Of a stretch of 47,739 nt of DNA, positions 24,194 to 33,177 are shown piece by piece. The translations under genes were made by a program, and so were the position numbers. The notes under the pieces were generated by a model. The model saw nothing but the letters and a program-made list of their open reading frames with translations, had not been told where the DNA came from and did not search any database. Each line of letters opens with the position of its first letter. The stretch's first letter is position 1. The DNA is from Nitrospiraceae bacterium (GTDB lineage: Bacteria; Nitrospirota; Nitrospiria; Nitrospirales; Nitrospiraceae): positions 1-47,739 of the forward strand of contig OMJA01000058.1 in assembly GCA_900299245.1 (NCBI GenBank). The letters are read 5' to 3'.

Positions 24194-25822
24194 ATGGATC
24201 GTACTCGTGCGCGCCAGCTCGTTCTCGCCTGTATCAGCGGACTCCTGCTTCCCTTTTGTTTCCCGAAATTCGATCTGGGCCTGCTTGCGTGGGTCGCCAT
24301 GATTCCCCTCCATTTTGCTCTGGACTCGTCTACGAGACGACGCGCCTTTTGGATTGGATGCCTGTCCGGCACAATCGGATTCACCGGAATTATGGCCTGG
24401 GTCGTGACCGCCATGACGACGTATGGCAAAGTCCCGCTCCCCGTCAGCTATGCCATCCTGCTCTTGCTCACAGCCTATCTCGGACTGTATGTCGGAATCT
24501 ACAGTTGGAGCGTCGTCTGGTTGCGGGAATTTTTACCACGGTACGGGATCTTTTTCTCTCCCTGCGTCTGGGTCGCGCTGGAACTCCTCCGGACCTACGC
24601 GTTTTCCGGATTCCCGTGGAGTCTGTTGGGGTATTCCCAATATCGCGAACTGGAACTGATTCAGGTCGCCGATCATCTGGGTGTCTACGGCGTGTCGTTT
24701 CTGATCATCCTGGTGAATCTGACCCTGGCGGAGTTGCTTCTCTGGCTCATGCCGTTCTTTCACGGATTTCACCCGAAGAAGCTTCCCTGGGAACTGGCTA
24801 CCATTACGACGCTGCTCATGGTGCTGACGTACGGATATGGAAATTCCCTCCTCGCGGGTGCCACCCATCAGCCGCCTAAAGGCACGATCACCGTCGGCTT
24901 GGTCCAGCCCAACGTCGATCAGGCGGTGAAGTGGGACATCGCCTTTCGCGATGAGACCATGGAGCGATTCGACCGTCTGACCGGCCGGTTCGGCAGCACC
25001 GCCGACCTCATCATCTGGCCGGAAGCCGCCACACCGTTTATTTTTGAGCGGGAGAAAGACTACCAGCTGCAATTGATGGCTCTGGCCGATCGGGCCAAAG
25101 CTCCAATCCTATTCGGGAGTCCGGCATTGCGTTATTATCCCGATCGCCGCCCGTACTTACTGAACAGCGCCTATCTTCTGGCGGCTGATGGAACCATCCT
25201 CGGGCGGTACGACAAGCATCATTTGGTCCCATTCGGGGAATATATTCCGTTGAAATCATCCCTGTTGTTTTTTCTCGATAAACTCGTGGAGGGCATCGGC
25301 GACTTTGAGGCCGGCCCCGGCGGAACGACCTTATCGCTGATTCCAAAGACCGCGGTCCGCGACGATGGCGCCGCCTTGGCGGCGCGCCCGCTCAAGTTCG
25401 GCGTGGCCATCTGTTATGAAGTGATCTTTCCCGACCTGGTCAGACAACTGGCCGTCAATGGCGCGGATTTCCTGGTGACGATCACCAACGACGGGTGGTT
25501 CGGCAATTCATCGGCGCCCGCCCAGCACTTTGCCATGGTGGTGTTCCGTTCCGTTGAAAATCACCTGGCCTTTGCCCGCTCCGCCAACACCGGCATCACC
25601 GGCGCCATCGATCCCTACGGGCGCATTCTCCACGCCACCGGGCTCTTCACTGAAGAAGCGGTTCAGGCGACGATCCCTGTCTGGCAGCCGCGCACGTTCT
25701 ACAGCCGCTACGGGGATGTGTTTGCCTACGCCTGTGTGGTAATCTGCGCGCTGTTGTGCCTGATCAGCCTGCTCCGCCCAAAAGAGCCGGTGCACGGCAC
25801 GACCGCCATCAACCCAGTGTAA
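24194..25822 (+). CDS. lnt: Apolipoprotein N-acyltransferase
   Basis: Lnt adds the third acyl chain to the N-terminal cysteine of lipoproteins in the inner membrane, the last maturation step before Lol export. The 542-residue protein has about six N-terminal transmembrane helices (to ~residue 215) and a periplasmic nitrilase-type domain. The catalytic triad is E277 in IIWPEAATPF, K341 in RYDKHHLVPFGEY and C407 in GVAICYEVIFP. A C-terminal anchor helix, ACVVICALLCLISLL, follows. The ATG at 24194 is the first start giving family homology; the frame upstream overlaps the divergent gene. It is followed by prfB after 18 bp. Confidence 0.95.
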   Translation: MDRTRARQLVLACISGLLLPFCFPKFDLGLLAWVAMIPLHFALDSSTRRRAFWIGCLSGTIGFTGIMAWVVTAMTTYGKVPLPVSYAILLLLTAYLGLYVGIYSWSVVWLREFLPRYGIFFSPCVWVALELLRTYAFSGFPWSLLGYSQYRELELIQVADHLGVYGVSFLIILVNLTLAELLLWLMPFFHGFHPKKLPWELATITTLLMVLTYGYGNSLLAGATHQPPKGTITVGLVQPNVDQAVKWDIAFRDETMERFDRLTGRFGSTADLIIWPEAATPFIFEREKDYQLQLMALADRAKAPILFGSPALRYYPDRRPYLLNSAYLLAADGTILGRYDKHHLVPFGEYIPLKSSLLFFLDKLVEGIGDFEAGPGGTTLSLIPKTAVRDDGAALAARPLKFGVAICYEVIFPDLVRQLAVNGADFLVTITNDGWFGNSSAPAQHFAMVVFRSVENHLAFARSANTGITGAIDPYGRILHATGLFTEEAVQATIPVWQPRTFYSRYGDVFAYACVVICALLCLISLLRPKEPVHGTTAINPV

Positions 25823-25840
25823 GTCGAAAGGATGCCCGTG

Positions 25841-26981
25841 ATGTTAGACGAGGTGCGGAGCCGCGTGCAGACAGTCGGAGAGCAGGTTTCGGAACTACGG
25901 GGGCATCTTTGACCTCGCCCGCATGACCGCCGAGCTGGAAGAGCTCGAAGCCAAGATGGGGATTCCGACATTCTGGAACGATACCAAAGCGGCCGCCTCG
26001 ACCAGCCGGAAGAAAGTGACGCTCGAACGGGAATTGATCCAATGGCGCGAGATCGAGACGAAGCTCGGCGATCTTAAGGCGATGCTGGAGCTGGCTGAGG
26101 AAAGCCAGGATGCCTCCCTCGAGCAGGAATTGACGACGGATTTGCAGCGTCTTGAAACGACGCTGGCCGCGCTCCGTGTCGAGATGCTCCTCTCAGGCGA
26201 ACTCGATCCGAACAATGCGATCATGGCCATTCATCCCGGCGCCGGCGGCACGGAATCGCAGGACTGGGCGCAGATGCTGCTGCGCATGTACGTCCGGTGG
26301 GCTGAAACGAAGAAATTCAAAGTTGAAACTCTGGATATGCTCCATGGCGACGAAGCCGGCATCAAGAGCGTGACCATCTCGGTGACCGGTCCTTATGCCT
26401 ACGGCTATTTGAAGGCGGAAGCCGGCGTGCACCGCCTCGTGCGGATCTCCCCGTTCGATGCCAACAAGCGCCGTCATACCTCTTTTGCCTCGGTCTTCGT
26501 TTACCCGGAGCTCAATGAAGACATCGATGTCGTGATCGACGACAAGGATCTGCGCATCGACACGTTTCGCGCCGGCGGCGCCGGCGGCCAGAACGTGAAC
26601 AAAGTGGAAACGGCGATCCGGATTACGCACCTTCCCACCAACATCGTCGTGCAGTGCCAGAACGAACGGTCGCAGCTCCAGAACCGCAACGGGGCGATGA
26701 AGATTTTGAAAGCCCGACTCTACGAACTGGAAGAGAAAAAGAAGGAAGCGGTATTCAACGCCATCGTCGGCGAGAAAAAAGAGATCAGCTGGGGCAGTCA
26801 GATCCGTTCCTATGTCTTCCAGCCGTATCAGATGGTGAAAGATCACCGGACCGCCCATGAAAGCGGCAACGTCGCGGGCGTCATGGACGGCGATCTCGAC
26901 GCGTTCATCGAAGCGTATTTGAAGAAGAAGATGGCCGGCGCGCTCCTCGCACCGGCCAAGGCCGGAGCAGACGAGGTTTAA
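25841..26981 (+). CDS. prfB: Peptide chain release factor 2, made by programmed +1 frameshift
   Basis: RF2 recognises UGA and UAA stops and triggers peptide release. The gene is split by an in-frame TGA at 25910-25912: translation of 25841-25909 (23 codons) shifts +1 and resumes at 25911, giving 379 residues. The tripeptide anticodon SPF is at about 203-205 and the catalytic GGQ at about 248-250. The shift makes the factor regulate its own synthesis. The start at ATG 25841 has AAAGGA about 8 nt upstream; the ATG at 25832 is too close to it. It sits between lnt and lysS, the common prfB-lysS order. The internal stop is regulatory, not a mutation. Confidence 0.96.
25898..25913 (+). promoter_or_regulatory. 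prfB programmed +1 frameshift site
   Basis: CGGGGG (25898-25903) is a Shine-Dalgarno-like stimulator. It lies 3 nt before CTT (25907-25909) and the UGA stop with its following C (25910-25913). Slippage on CUU-U moves the ribosome to GAC. Layout is the same as in Escherichia coli (AGGGGG-NNN-CTTTGAC) with one base changed in the stimulator. It makes RF2 levels depend on RF2 itself. Confidence 0.95.
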
Positions 26982-26998
26982 CAGAAGACAGGACGATC

Positions 26999-28480
26999 AT
27001 GGATGAATTGAACGAACAGCGACAGCAACGTATCAAGAAGCTCGACCAGCTGCGCGCCGGCGGCGTGGCTCCCTACGGCACTCGATTCGAAATCAAAGAC
27101 CGCGCCGGACAGCTCATCAAACTGCATGCGGAAAAGACCAAGGAAGTTCTGGAAGCGGAAAAGATCGGCTGTACCTTCGCCGGCCGCGTGGTCGCCTTGC
27201 GCCGGTTCGGGAAAGCCGGGTTTGCGGTCTTGCAGGACGGCGCGGACCGCTTGCAGGTGTATCTCAAGAAAGATCTCCTCACCGAGCAGGCCTATATGGT
27301 GACGGAGCAGCTCGATCTGGGCGACTGGATCGGCGTGACCGGCACACTGTTCCGCACCAAGACCAATGAATTTACCGTGGAAGTCCGGGAGCTCACATTC
27401 TTAAGCAAGGCGCTGCGGCCGCTGCCTGAAAAATGGCACGGACTGACCGACGTGGAAACGCGTTACCGGCAACGGTATGTCGATTTGATCGCGAACCCGG
27501 ACGTCCACAGCATCTTCGCCATCCGGAGCCGGATCATCGCCGGCATCCGGTCCTATTTGATCGAGCGCGGGTTCCTGGAAGTCGAAACCCCGATGATGCA
27601 CCCCATCCCCGGCGGCGCGGCGGCGAAACCCTTCGTGACCCATCACAACGCGCTCGGCATCGATCTCTATTTGCGCATCGCGCCGGAGCTGTACCTCAAG
27701 CGCCTCATCGTCGGCGGATTTCCCCGCGTCTTCGAAATCAACCGCAACTTCCGCAACGAGGGCATCTCCACGATCCACAACCCAGAATTTACGATGCTGG
27801 AGTTCTATGTGTCCTATGCGGACTATCAGGACCTGATCATCCTGACCGAGGACATGGTCTCCAATCTCGCTCAACAGCTGCTCGGCAAAACAGTGATCGA
27901 GTATCAGGGCAAAGAGATCACCCTCACCCCGCCATGGCGGCGCTGGTCCTATCATCAGTCGATTCTGGAAGTGAACAAGCTCGACCCGTCGGTGCTGCAG
28001 GACCGCGACAAAGCAGCCGCTGCCGCGAAGTCGCTCGGCATCCAGATCGATCCCAAAGCGACGCTGTTCAATATTGTGAATGAGATTTTCGAGGAAACCG
28101 TCGAGCCGAATCTGATTCAGCCGACCTTCATCACCGACTACCCGATTGAGATCTCTCCCCTCGCCAGGCGGAAAGATTCCAATCCCGCGCTCACCGACCG
28201 GTTCGAGCTCTATATCGCCGGACGGGAAATCGCAAACGCGTTCTCCGAGTTGAACGACCCGCTGGATCAGCGCGAACGGTTCGAAGGCCAGGCCGCACAG
28301 CGCGAAGCCGGCGACGAAGAGGCGCATCTGGTGGATGAAGATTTCCTGCGCGCGCTGGAATACGGCATGCCGCCGACCGCCGGCGAAGGCATCGGCATCG
28401 ATCGTCTGATCATGCTGTTCACGAATCAGGCCTCGATCCGGGATGTGGTCCTATTCCCCCAACTCCGGCCGGAGAAGTAA
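26999..28480 (+). CDS. lysS: Lysyl-tRNA synthetase (class II)
   Basis: Charges tRNA-Lys. The 493-residue protein has an N-terminal OB-fold anticodon-binding domain (about 55-150, including TFAGRVVALRRFGKAGFAVLQDG) and a class II catalytic core. Visible signatures are RFRNEG-type motif 2, here VFEINRNFRNEGISTIHNPEFTMLEFY (about 245-270), and motif 3, GEGIGIDRLIMLF near the C-terminus. An early KLDQLRAGGVAPYG matches the usual start. The start ATG at 26999 has ACAGGA nearby. It follows prfB by 17 bp and is followed by lolC/E after 6 bp, so one rightward transcript is likely. Confidence 0.97.
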   Translation: MDELNEQRQQRIKKLDQLRAGGVAPYGTRFEIKDRAGQLIKLHAEKTKEVLEAEKIGCTFAGRVVALRRFGKAGFAVLQDGADRLQVYLKKDLLTEQAYMVTEQLDLGDWIGVTGTLFRTKTNEFTVEVRELTFLSKALRPLPEKWHGLTDVETRYRQRYVDLIANPDVHSIFAIRSRIIAGIRSYLIERGFLEVETPMMHPIPGGAAAKPFVTHHNALGIDLYLRIAPELYLKRLIVGGFPRVFEINRNFRNEGISTIHNPEFTMLEFYVSYADYQDLIILTEDMVSNLAQQLLGKTVIEYQGKEITLTPPWRRWSYHQSILEVNKLDPSVLQDRDKAAAAAKSLGIQIDPKATLFNIVNEIFEETVEPNLIQPTFITDYPIEISPLARRKDSNPALTDRFELYIAGREIANAFSELNDPLDQRERFEGQAAQREAGDEEAHLVDEDFLRALEYGMPPTAGEGIGIDRLIMLFTNQASIRDVVLFPQLRPEK

Positions 28481-28486
28481 TCGCCC

Positions 28487-29764
28487 ATGTCGATGCCCTA
28501 CGAAATCTTCGTCGGCCTCCGCTATCTGCGCGCCAAACGGCGGAATCGCACGATTTCGCTGAATACGTTCGTCTCGATCGCCGGTATTACCCTCGGGGTC
28601 GCGGCTCTGATCGGCACCGTCGGCATCATGACCGGCTTCAAAGAAGATATTCAGGCCAAGATCCTCGGCACGACCGCCCACATCATCGTGCAGGACCGGA
28701 TGAAAGACGGCATGTCCGATTATGAACCGACCACGAAGCAGATCGAAGAAGTCCAGGATGTCGTGGCCGCTACCCCGTTTGTTCTGAAGCAGGTGCTGCT
28801 GACGACCCCCAACGGCGTGCAGGGCATTGTGTTGCGCGGGATTGATCCGCAACGCGAAGGCCATGTCACCGAGCTCGCCAAAAATCTTGGAACAGGCGAA
28901 CTCTCAGACCTCAGCAAGCCGGTGAAAGTGAAACAGCCGCCGGCCGACGACCCCACCGGACCGGCCGTCGAGACGGAGAAGCCGGGCATTATTCTGGGGA
29001 AGGAACTGGCGATGCGCCTCGGCGTGTTCGTGGGCGACACCGTCAACGTCGTGTCCCCGGTCGGCCCGATCAGCGCGATGGGCATGGTGCCGAAAATTCG
29101 CACCTTCGCCGTCGTCGGGCTCTTTCACTCCGGCATGTACGAGTACGATTCCTCGCTGGCCTATATCGATCTCGCCGAAGCCCAGAAATTCTTCAATATG
29201 GGGGCGACCGTGTCAGGGATCGAAGTCAAAGTCACCGATGTCTTCCGCGCCAACGACATTGCGCACAACATCGAAGGCTCGCTGGGGTTCGTGTACGGCG
29301 CCCGCGACTGGATGCAGATGAACCGCAATCTTTTTTCAGCCCTCAAGCTGGAAAAGACCATGATGTTTCTCCTGCTCGTCCTGATTACCATCGTCGCGTC
29401 GTTCAATATCGTCAGCACGCTCACGATGATCGTAACGGAAAAGCAGAAAGAGATCGCGATCCTGAAAGCCATGGGCGCCACGCGGAAGAGCATCCGGCGC
29501 ATCTTTATGCTCAACGGCCTCATCATCGGATTCAGCGGCACGGCCATCGGCATTCCCCTGGGCTACGCCTTCCTCTGGCTCATCCAGACCTTCTGGACGT
29601 TTGATCCGACCGTCTATTACATCTCCAGAATTCCGGTTCACGTCCAGGCACTCGATGTCCTGCTCGTGGCCGGTTCCGCAATCCTCATCAGCTTTGCCGC
29701 TACCGTCTATCCGTCGCTCCAGGCGGCCAAGCTCGAACCGGTGGCGGCCCTGCGTTACGAATGA
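28487..29764 (+). CDS. lolC: LolC/LolE-type lipoprotein-releasing ABC permease
   Basis: A 425-residue permease of the LolCDE machine, which detaches mature lipoproteins from the inner membrane and passes them to LolA. It has an N-terminal transmembrane helix (ISLNTFVSIAGITLGVAALIG) and a large periplasmic MacB-like domain (about 50-260). Three C-terminal helices follow, with the FtsX-like EKQKEIAILKAMGATRKSIRRIFMLNG loop. Whether it is LolC or LolE cannot be told; a single gene is present, so it may act as a homodimer (LolF-like). It begins 6 bp after lysS and precedes lolD by 38 bp. Part of the same operon. Confidence 0.92.
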   Translation: MSMPYEIFVGLRYLRAKRRNRTISLNTFVSIAGITLGVAALIGTVGIMTGFKEDIQAKILGTTAHIIVQDRMKDGMSDYEPTTKQIEEVQDVVAATPFVLKQVLLTTPNGVQGIVLRGIDPQREGHVTELAKNLGTGELSDLSKPVKVKQPPADDPTGPAVETEKPGIILGKELAMRLGVFVGDTVNVVSPVGPISAMGMVPKIRTFAVVGLFHSGMYEYDSSLAYIDLAEAQKFFNMGATVSGIEVKVTDVFRANDIAHNIEGSLGFVYGARDWMQMNRNLFSALKLEKTMMFLLLVLITIVASFNIVSTLTMIVTEKQKEIAILKAMGATRKSIRRIFMLNGLIIGFSGTAIGIPLGYAFLWLIQTFWTFDPTVYYISRIPVHVQALDVLLVAGSAILISFAATVYPSLQAAKLEPVAALRYE

Positions 29765-29802
29765 GCACCGCACTCACATCAAGAACCGGCGAGCGCTGAC
29801 CA

Positions 29803-30465
29803 ATGATCAAAATCACGAATCTCCACAAATCCTTCACCATGGGCTCGCAGGAACTCACCGTGCTCAAGGGGATCGACCTGGAAATTCCGAGAGGACAGAT
29901 GGTCGCCGTCGTCGGCGCTTCGGGCGCCGGCAAGAGCACCATGCTCCATATCATGGGCATGCTCGACCGGCCGACGAAAGGTACGGTCTACTTCGACAAT
30001 CAGGATCTCTTTCAAATGTCAGAAGCGCAGCAGGCTGAATTCCGCAACCGCCGGATCGGATTTGTCTTTCAGTTCCATCATCTGTTGCCGGAATTTACCG
30101 CGCTGGAAAATGCCTGCATGCCGGCGCTCATCCAGCGGCGTGCGCTCGAGGAAGTGGAACAGGAAGCCGTGACGCTGCTGCAGGAAGTCGGATTGGGACA
30201 GCGGCTTCACCATAAGCCGGGCGAATTGTCCGGCGGCGAACAACAGCGGGTCGCCGTCGCCAGAGCCTTGCTGCAGAAACCCGATCTTGTGCTGGCCGAT
30301 GAGCCGACCGGCAATCTGGATACCCACACGGGCGAATCCCTGTTCGGACTCCTGCGGGATCTGAACCGGACCCGCAACACCACCTTCGTGATTGTTACCC
30401 ACAACGACAAGCTCTCCGCCCAGTCAGACCGTATCGTTTACATGCAGGACGGGATGATCGTCTAA
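29803..30465 (+). CDS. lolD: Lipoprotein-releasing ABC transporter ATPase
   Basis: The 220-residue ATP-binding subunit that powers LolC/E. Walker A is GASGAGKST (about 38-46), the Q-loop FVFQFHHLLPEFTALEN is LolD-specific in style, the signature motif is LSGGEQQRVA, and Walker B is DLVLADEPTG. The H-loop is VTHN. The ATG at 29803 follows lolC by 38 bp without a strong Shine-Dalgarno. Its gene order with lolC, next to lnt upstream, unites the last two stages of lipoprotein biogenesis in one neighbourhood. Confidence 0.96.
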   Translation: MIKITNLHKSFTMGSQELTVLKGIDLEIPRGQMVAVVGASGAGKSTMLHIMGMLDRPTKGTVYFDNQDLFQMSEAQQAEFRNRRIGFVFQFHHLLPEFTALENACMPALIQRRALEEVEQEAVTLLQEVGLGQRLHHKPGELSGGEQQRVAVARALLQKPDLVLADEPTGNLDTHTGESLFGLLRDLNRTRNTTFVIVTHNDKLSAQSDRIVYMQDGMIV

Positions 30466-30468
30466 CTC

Positions 30469-30497
30469 TTGACGGGGCCGGACGAGATCCCTAGACT
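30469..30497 (+). promoter_or_regulatory. Sigma70-type promoter of the barrel-protein gene
   Basis: TTGACG (30469-30474, 5/6), a 17-bp spacer and TAGACT (30492-30497, 4/6). Transcription near 30504 leaves a leader of about 42 nt before the ATG at 30546. It shows that the barrel gene has its own promoter beyond the lnt-lolD group. Confidence 0.5.
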
Positions 30498-30545
30498 GCC
30501 GGTCATGAGGAGGTCCTTCCAGTCATTACTTTGCGGAGTAGAACA

Positions 30546-31652
30546 ATGAAACACCTCATTATCCGATCACTTGCGATCGCACTCCTCGGATTCATTCCGA
30601 CCCAAGTCCTGGCAGTTGAATTTGCCGTTGTCGGCCCCCGCGCCGCCGGCATGGGCGGCGCCGGAGTCGCCGTGACGACGGATGCCTTGGCCACCTATTG
30701 GAATCCGGCCGGCCTGGCCATGACGCAGACTGTAGATATCCGGATTCAGGCGACGGGCCAGGGCGTCGATCGCCTGGGCGTCCGTCAGACCCTCGATGAC
30801 ATTAAAAATTTCACTCCCGGCAATGCGACTGCGGCGCAAGGTTTGGCTGACCGTATTAATGGTGGAACCGTTTCTGCCGCTGCGGCCGGCGGTCTCTACT
30901 TCAAAGGCCATTTTGGCGAGCATGCATTTGGATTTAATGTCTCCGATGTTGCAACTGGCGGAGCATTCGTCGATCCCAATAATCGATTTAGACAGGTCGG
31001 TGGAAACGTTCAGGGAGCCTTTCTCTTACGTGGGCTGGAGGCTCGCCAGGCTGCGTTTTCGTATGCATACGCTTTCGCGGATAAGACCTTTGCGATCGGC
31101 GTGACAGCCAAAGCCATTCAGGGAGCGGCCTATGCCGGATCGGCGACGGTCACCGGCGGACAGGATGTCACCCTCACCGACAATCTGGGCAAAGCCAAAC
31201 TTTCCTCAGCCTTCAGCGTCGATGTCGGGGCGATCTACCGCCCTACTTCCTGGTTGCGATTCGGTGTGGTGGCGAAAGACCTGACTCAGCCAGAATTCGA
31301 TGCGCCTGACGGCACGAAACTCAAGATGCTGCCGCAAGTGCGCGGCGGCGTCGCCGTCAACCCCTATTCATCTCTGACGATAACCGCCGATATGGACGCG
31401 ACCTCGAACAAGACGTTTGTTCCAGGGATCAAGAGTCAAGTGCTGAGCGTTGGGGCGGAGCAAACGATTCTGAATGAATTCCTCTCCCTGCGTGCCGGCG
31501 CCTTCAAGAATGTCCAGGATGCGGCCTCAACCATCACCCCCACGGCAGGGATTGGCTTGCGGATCTTCGCGCTCCGGGTCGATGTCGGAGGCGGCTATGA
31601 CTTCCGTGAGCGCGGTGCATTGGCATCAGGCTCTGTCTCTTTGACATTCTAA
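30546..31652 (+). CDS. Outer-membrane beta-barrel protein (TraF/FadL/PorV-like)
   Basis: A 368-residue exported protein with signal peptide MKHLIIRSLAIALLGFIPTQVLAV. The start of the mature part, VGPRAAGMGGAGVAVTTDALATYWNPAGLA, is the hallmark of the UPF0164/PorV/TraF-type barrel group related to FadL. The rest alternates short amphipathic strands and ends in the strand GALASGSVSLTF with a terminal phenylalanine, which suits assembly by BamA. The start ATG has GGAG about 9 nt upstream. Role (adhesion scaffold, transport, or assembly) cannot be decided. A lipoprotein gene follows 16 bp later, so the pair is probably cotranscribed. Confidence 0.85.
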   Translation: MKHLIIRSLAIALLGFIPTQVLAVEFAVVGPRAAGMGGAGVAVTTDALATYWNPAGLAMTQTVDIRIQATGQGVDRLGVRQTLDDIKNFTPGNATAAQGLADRINGGTVSAAAAGGLYFKGHFGEHAFGFNVSDVATGGAFVDPNNRFRQVGGNVQGAFLLRGLEARQAAFSYAYAFADKTFAIGVTAKAIQGAAYAGSATVTGGQDVTLTDNLGKAKLSSAFSVDVGAIYRPTSWLRFGVVAKDLTQPEFDAPDGTKLKMLPQVRGGVAVNPYSSLTITADMDATSNKTFVPGIKSQVLSVGAEQTILNEFLSLRAGAFKNVQDAASTITPTAGIGLRIFALRVDVGGGYDFRERGALASGSVSLTF

Positions 31653-31668
31653 TGGTATACTGAGACTT

Positions 31669-32289
31669 ATGATGTTGCAGACTCAATCAATTCGACAGGC
31701 CCTGCTGGCCGGTGTATATGTGCTGACCCTCGCCGGTTGCGGCGGACTTCAGGAAATGTGGGAGGGGCCAGGCGCCAAGGTGTTTCGCCCTCAATCGGTG
31801 GCGGTGCTGCCACCGATGGCCAGCCAATACGACAGTGCGCGAGAGGATATTCAGGAAGTCCTCGCCGGCTCGCTCAGCAAGATGGGCCGGATCGAACGGG
31901 TCGTCCCGGCTGAGCAGGTCACGGATATCTTCCAGGGGTCCAAAGAAGCCTTCGATTCGCTGGTCTTCTATTTTTCCCGGCTTGAAATGACCGGCCAGTC
32001 CGACAAGGATTCCGCCATCAAGTTGGGCAAATCGCTGAACGTCGAGTCGTTCCTGGTCATCCGGATCAATGCCTGGGAGTATTCACGGAAGGAAGGGGAC
32101 AATGTCGGCCGTGTGGGATTGAGTATGCGGCTGATCGATGCCACGACCGGCGCCACGATCTGGAAGGCCCGCCACGAGAAATCCAGCAGCTATATGTTTT
32201 TTAAGCCGAACTTGAAAGATGTGGCGGCTGAACTGACCGATGAAATGATCAAGTATATGCCGCCGGTCACAACGTCGGGCAAGCGATAA
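31669..32289 (+). CDS. Hypothetical lipoprotein of the LpoB/CsgG-like fold type
   Basis: A 206-residue lipoprotein: lipobox TLAGC with acylated Cys at residue 24. The mature part has an alpha/beta pattern resembling LpoB/CsgG-like periplasmic domains: SVAVLPPMASQYDSAREDI, then VESFLVIRINAWEY and LSMRLIDATTGATIWKARHEKS. That similarity is by pattern only. The start could be ATG 31669 or 31672. It is 16 bp after the barrel gene, so it likely anchors or assists that protein in the outer membrane. It is the last gene before the convergent trp operon. Confidence 0.75.
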   Translation: MMLQTQSIRQALLAGVYVLTLAGCGGLQEMWEGPGAKVFRPQSVAVLPPMASQYDSAREDIQEVLAGSLSKMGRIERVVPAEQVTDIFQGSKEAFDSLVFYFSRLEMTGQSDKDSAIKLGKSLNVESFLVIRINAWEYSRKEGDNVGRVGLSMRLIDATTGATIWKARHEKSSSYMFFKPNLKDVAAELTDEMIKYMPPVTTSGKR

Positions 32290-32355
32290 CGCTGCGCACT
32301 GCTCTCCCGCGTCTCGATTCACAACCACATTGAGCTAAAACAACAGGCGGGATGA

Positions 32356-33177
32356 CTATCCGGCTGACGCATGGGCAGCCCGATCCATCGCCGCCTTTAG
32401 CGTGCCGACGAAACGGCCGACCTGTTTCGGCATATCGGAAGATTGCTGATGTGCCGCGATCTGCTTCACGATCGCACTTCCAACAATAACCCCGTCCGCC
32501 ATCGCCGATACCTGCGCCGCGTCATCCGGTGTGGACACACCGAATCCGACCGCCACCGGTGTCGTTGTCACTTTCTTGATCTTGCCGACATTCTTGCCGA
32601 CTTCCGCCATGTTTTGAATCTTGGCGCCGGTTATGCCGGTGAGGGAAACGTAATAGAGAAAGCCCTGCGACTCTTTGGCAACATAGCTTCGCCGTTCTGC
32701 CGTACTGGTGGGCGCCAGGAGGAAAATCAGCCGTAACCCCGCTGCCGCCGCCGGACCTTTCAATGGCCCTGCTTCATCGGGAGGCATATCCGGGACAATC
32801 AATCCATCGACTCCCGCCTCCCCCGCCGTGCGACAAAAGGTCTCGATTCCCATGGCATGAATCGAATTGTAGTACACCATCAACACGATCGGCACCTGCG
32901 TGCGTGACCGCAACGTCTTCATCATGGCCAGGATCTTCCTGAGCGACGTGCCGCTTCGCAGGCCACGCTCGGCCGCCAGCTGGATGACCGGACCGTCCGC
33001 GATCGGATCAGAGAACGGTACCCCGAGCTCTATGATGTCGGCACCGGCCTGCTCAATCTCTAACACCAGCCGCTCGGTCTCCGCCAGACTGGGGTCTCCG
33101 GCCATGAGATAGGCGATCAAGGCTTTTTTATTTGCCTGGCGTAAGCGCTGGAACGTCGATTCAATTCGTCCGGTCAT
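32356..33177 (-). CDS. trpA: Tryptophan synthase alpha subunit
   Basis: TrpA cleaves indole-3-glycerol phosphate to indole and glyceraldehyde-3-phosphate, passing indole to TrpB through a tunnel. The 273-residue TIM barrel shows the catalytic signature [19 protein letters not shown] (Glu near 49, Asp near 60). The glycine-rich phosphate-binding region [28 protein letters not shown] is near the C-terminus. Its ATG overlaps the trpB stop by 4 bp, so the two are translationally coupled. Last gene of the trp operon. Confidence 0.97.
   Translation of the reverse strand: MTGRIESTFQRLRQANKKALIAYLMAGDPSLAETERLVLEIEQAGADIIELGVPFSDPIADGPVIQLAAERGLRSGTSLRKILAMMKTLRSRTQVPIVLMVYYNSIHAMGIETFCRTAGEAGVDGLIVPDMPPDEAGPLKGPAAAAGLRLIFLLAPTSTAERRSYVAKESQGFLYYVSLTGITGAKIQNMAEVGKNVGKIKKVTTTPVAVGFGVSTPDDAAQVSAMADGVIVGSAIVKQIAAHQQSSDMPKQVGRFVGTLKAAMDRAAHASAG

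Noticed and set aside
25910-25912. In-frame TGA near the start of prfB, as a pseudogene sign
   Set aside because: It is the conserved programmed frameshift site (CTT-TGA-C with a Shine-Dalgarno-like element), not a mutation.
31639-31659. TTGACA...TATACT as a promoter for the lipoprotein gene at 31669
   Set aside because: The two boxes are only 9 bp apart, too short for a sigma70 promoter, and the -35 lies inside the preceding coding end.
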